Assembly (NCBI GenBank): GCA_947645355.1
Contig: CANSCI010000020.1
Location: 1 to 33,967, forward strand
From: an uncultured Dorea sp.
GTDB taxonomy: Bacteria; Bacillota; Clostridia; Lachnospirales; Lachnospiraceae
Direction: 5' to 3'
Length of the DNA: 33,967 nt
The notes under the pieces were generated by a model. The model was not told where the DNA came from. It saw only the letters and a list, made by a program, of their open reading frames with translations, and searched no databases. Positions 32,170-33,967 of the stretch are shown piece after piece. The position numbers were made by a program, and so were the translations under genes. Within the stretch, counting starts at the first letter, position 1. The number at the start of each line of letters is the position of its first letter.

Positions 32170-33967
32170 GTCGCGTCCCGCGAGGGGCGTGTGAGTAGAA
32201 ATTTTGGATTTGGAGCGTTGTACATGATTATTTATGTCGCGTCCCGCGAGGGGCGTGTGAGTAGAAATTGAAATCATCATGGATAATGACAGCAGATTTG
32301 CGTCGCGTCCCGCGAGGGGCGTGTGAGTAGAAATAACTTTGCAAAAAAGCTGTGCAACGAAACCGCAAGTCGCGTCCCGCGAGGGGCGTGTGAGTAGAAA
32401 TGGGGAAAGAGCGTGGGCGGTTTGAAAGGGAATTTGTCGCGTCCCGCGAGGGGCGTGTGAGTAGAAATACAACATGAGCGACGTAAATTGGATTTCGGAG
32501 ATTGTCGCGTCCCGCGAGGGGCGTGTGAGTAGAAATGTTTGTTGATTATGTGAATAGAAGCAAATACAGCGTCGCGTCCCGCGAGGGGCGTGTGAGTAGA
32601 AATGGTAGTCATAGTTGCAAAGGAGATTATCATGCAGGGTCGCGTCCCGCGAGGGGCGTGTGAGTAGAAATTGGAGGAACAAAACAGACTGCTGAAGCTG
32701 CCTTGGTCGCGTCCCGCGAGGGGCGTGTGAGTAGAAATAAACAAAAATCTGCCTTAATGTCTGTACCTGCCATGTCGCGTCCCGCGAGGGGCGTGTGAGT
32801 AGAAATTTATGGAATTAGGAGATATTTTTACAGTTTGTTGTCGCGTCCCGCGAGGGGCGTGTGAGTAGAAATTGAAAAGCCACAGCCTTTCCGAGTATAT
32901 GAACCTGTCGCGTCCCGCGAGGGGCGTGTGAGTAGAAATATCTTGCCGGATTCGTGCCGGGACGAAGCGCGGGTCGCGTCCCGCGAGGGGCGTGTGAGTA
33001 GAAATTCCGGTGAAATTTTTGAAGAAATTTTGAATGAAGTCGCGTCCCGCGAGGGGCGTGTGAGTAGAAATGCAACCTGCGTGTGGGATTTGGTGGTTGA
33101 CTGTTGTCGCGTCCCGCGAGGGGCGTGTGAGTAGAAATCGTAACAGCGTCAATTATCCGCAGGGGATATACGGGTCGCGTCCCGCGAGGGGCGTGTGAGT
33201 AGAAATTGAAATCATCATGGATAATGACAGCAGATTTGCGTCGCGTCCCGCGAGGGGCGTGTGAGTAGAAATAAATAATCATTTTTATAAAGCCATATAT
33301 GCAATTTGTCGCGTCCCGCGAGGGGCGTGTGAGTAGAAATTAGCATGGATGCCAGATTGCGAAAAAGAGCCAGAGCGTCGCGTCCCGCGAGGGGCGTGTG
33401 AGTAGAAATACGCATGATTGGTCTATAATTCTCATAGAATCTGGTCGCGTCCCGCGAGGGGCGTGTGAGTAGAAATCCGTTCCGGTCAATCTGGATAGTA
33501 GTGGGATTGTGTCGCGTCCCGCGAGGGGCGTGTGAGTAGAAATTAGGGGAGCGCAGTGCAGTATTGCGAGGATCGTAGTCGCGTCCCGCGAGGGGCGTGT
33601 GAGTAGAAATGCGACAGCGCAGAGCCTAAGTCCGTAGTTGATTGTCGCGTCCCGCGAGGGGCGTGTGAGTAGAAATGATATTGCATGGACACGGTTGGAA
33701 GATGAAATATTGTCGCGTCCCGCGAGGGGCGTGTGAGTAGAAATCGGCAAGCCGATTGAGTATTTTTTGGAGTAGCTGGTCGCGTCCCGCGAGGGGCGTG
33801 TGAGTAGAAATATAACGTGGATAAGGTTGTGGAGCAGTTGAAAGAAGTCGCGTCCCGCGAGGGGCGTGTGAGTAGAAATGATAAATATGCAGACATATAC
33901 AACCTTGCGCCAGGTCGCGTCCCGCGAGGGGCGTGTGAGTAGAAATGAGAGGCACGAGAGACAGCCA
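32170..33967 (+). CRISPR. Type I-C CRISPR array, 27 repeats, continues past the window
   Basis: Twenty-seven copies of a 33-base repeat are present, starting GTCGCGTCCC and ending GTGTGAGTAGAAAT. The first copy is 32170-32202 and the last is 33914-33946. All copies look identical. There are 26 complete spacers of 33-36 bases and a partial one (33947-33967) at the edge. The repeat can form a stem CGTCCC/GGGGCG with a GCGA loop, the substrate for Cas5c. Cleavage 3' of the stem would leave a handle ending in AGTAGAAAT. The leader lies upstream, so the array is transcribed on the plus strand and the newest spacers are near 32203. Spacers 2 and 16 are identical. No spacer matches another part of this window that I could see. 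Confidence 0.99.
32269..33239 (+). repeat. Exact duplicate spacer pair (spacer 2 and spacer 16)
   Basis: The 33-base spacer at 32269-32301 (begins TGAAATCATCATGG, ends CAGCAGATTTGC) recurs without change at 33207-33239. The spacers on either side of each copy differ, so it is a single-spacer duplication 14 units apart and not a duplicated block. Confidence 0.97.

Noticed and set aside
32149-33955. Several overlapping minus-strand open frames with a repeated peptide (ISTHTPLAGRD, YSHAPRGTR or LLTRPSRDA)
   Set aside because: They are translations of the CRISPR repeat in three frames. They have no ribosome binding sites and their period equals the repeat-spacer unit.
24397-33967. A new type of CRISPR-Cas or an unknown defence system
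   Set aside because: Gene order and all motifs match canonical type I-C. No extra unknown gene is inserted between cas3 and the array.

Overview
The window looks like a chromosomal segment of an anaerobic, gut-type Firmicute of the family Lachnospiraceae (inference). Supporting signs are a fab/acc cluster with a fused AccD-AccA subunit, purine genes split into a PurO-type cyclohydrolase and a stand-alone AICAR formyltransferase, AGGAGG ribosome binding sites, and Firmicute-type intrinsic terminators.

Layout. (1) 2-5111: the distal half of a type II fatty-acid operon, fabF (cut by the window edge)-accB-fabZ-accC-accDA. It supplies malonyl-CoA and performs condensation and dehydration. A MarR/FabT-like regulator with its own promoter follows (5191-5643). 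(2) 5661-8431: an antibiotic-resistance type ABC-F gene behind an apparent ribosome-mediated attenuator (promoter, 6-codon leader peptide, mutually exclusive antiterminator and terminator), then an alkyltransferase-like DNA repair protein and a DUF3841 protein. (3) 8563-17028: a lipoprotein on the minus strand, the last two steps of IMP synthesis (purH C-terminal type plus purO type), an FAD oxidoreductase, glmM, a decayed gene and enolase. (4) 17268-24192: a MATE transporter (minus), a short FNT-like membrane protein, an AraC regulator next to a GH36 alpha-galactosidase, a YczE-like membrane protein coupled to it, and an orphan BlaI-like repressor with a long basic tail (minus). (5) 24332-33967: a complete type I-C CRISPR-Cas locus, cas3-cas5c-cas8c(cas11c)-cas7c-cas4-cas1-cas2, a leader, and an array of 27 identical 33-nt repeats that runs off the window edge.

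How parts work together. The cas genes form one tightly packed operon from a consensus-like promoter. Cas5c would process the array transcript, and Cas8c, Cas7 and an internally translated Cas11c would build Cascade. Cas3 would degrade targets, while Cas4-Cas1-Cas2 would add spacers. I did not find an obviously unknown multi-gene system. The most informative non-standard signals are the ABC-F attenuator, the internal Cas11c start (GTG overlapped by a decoy ATG), a non-adjacent exact spacer duplication, and a motif shared by the divergent blaI-like and cas3 promoter regions. All statements come from reading the sequence; no database search was run.
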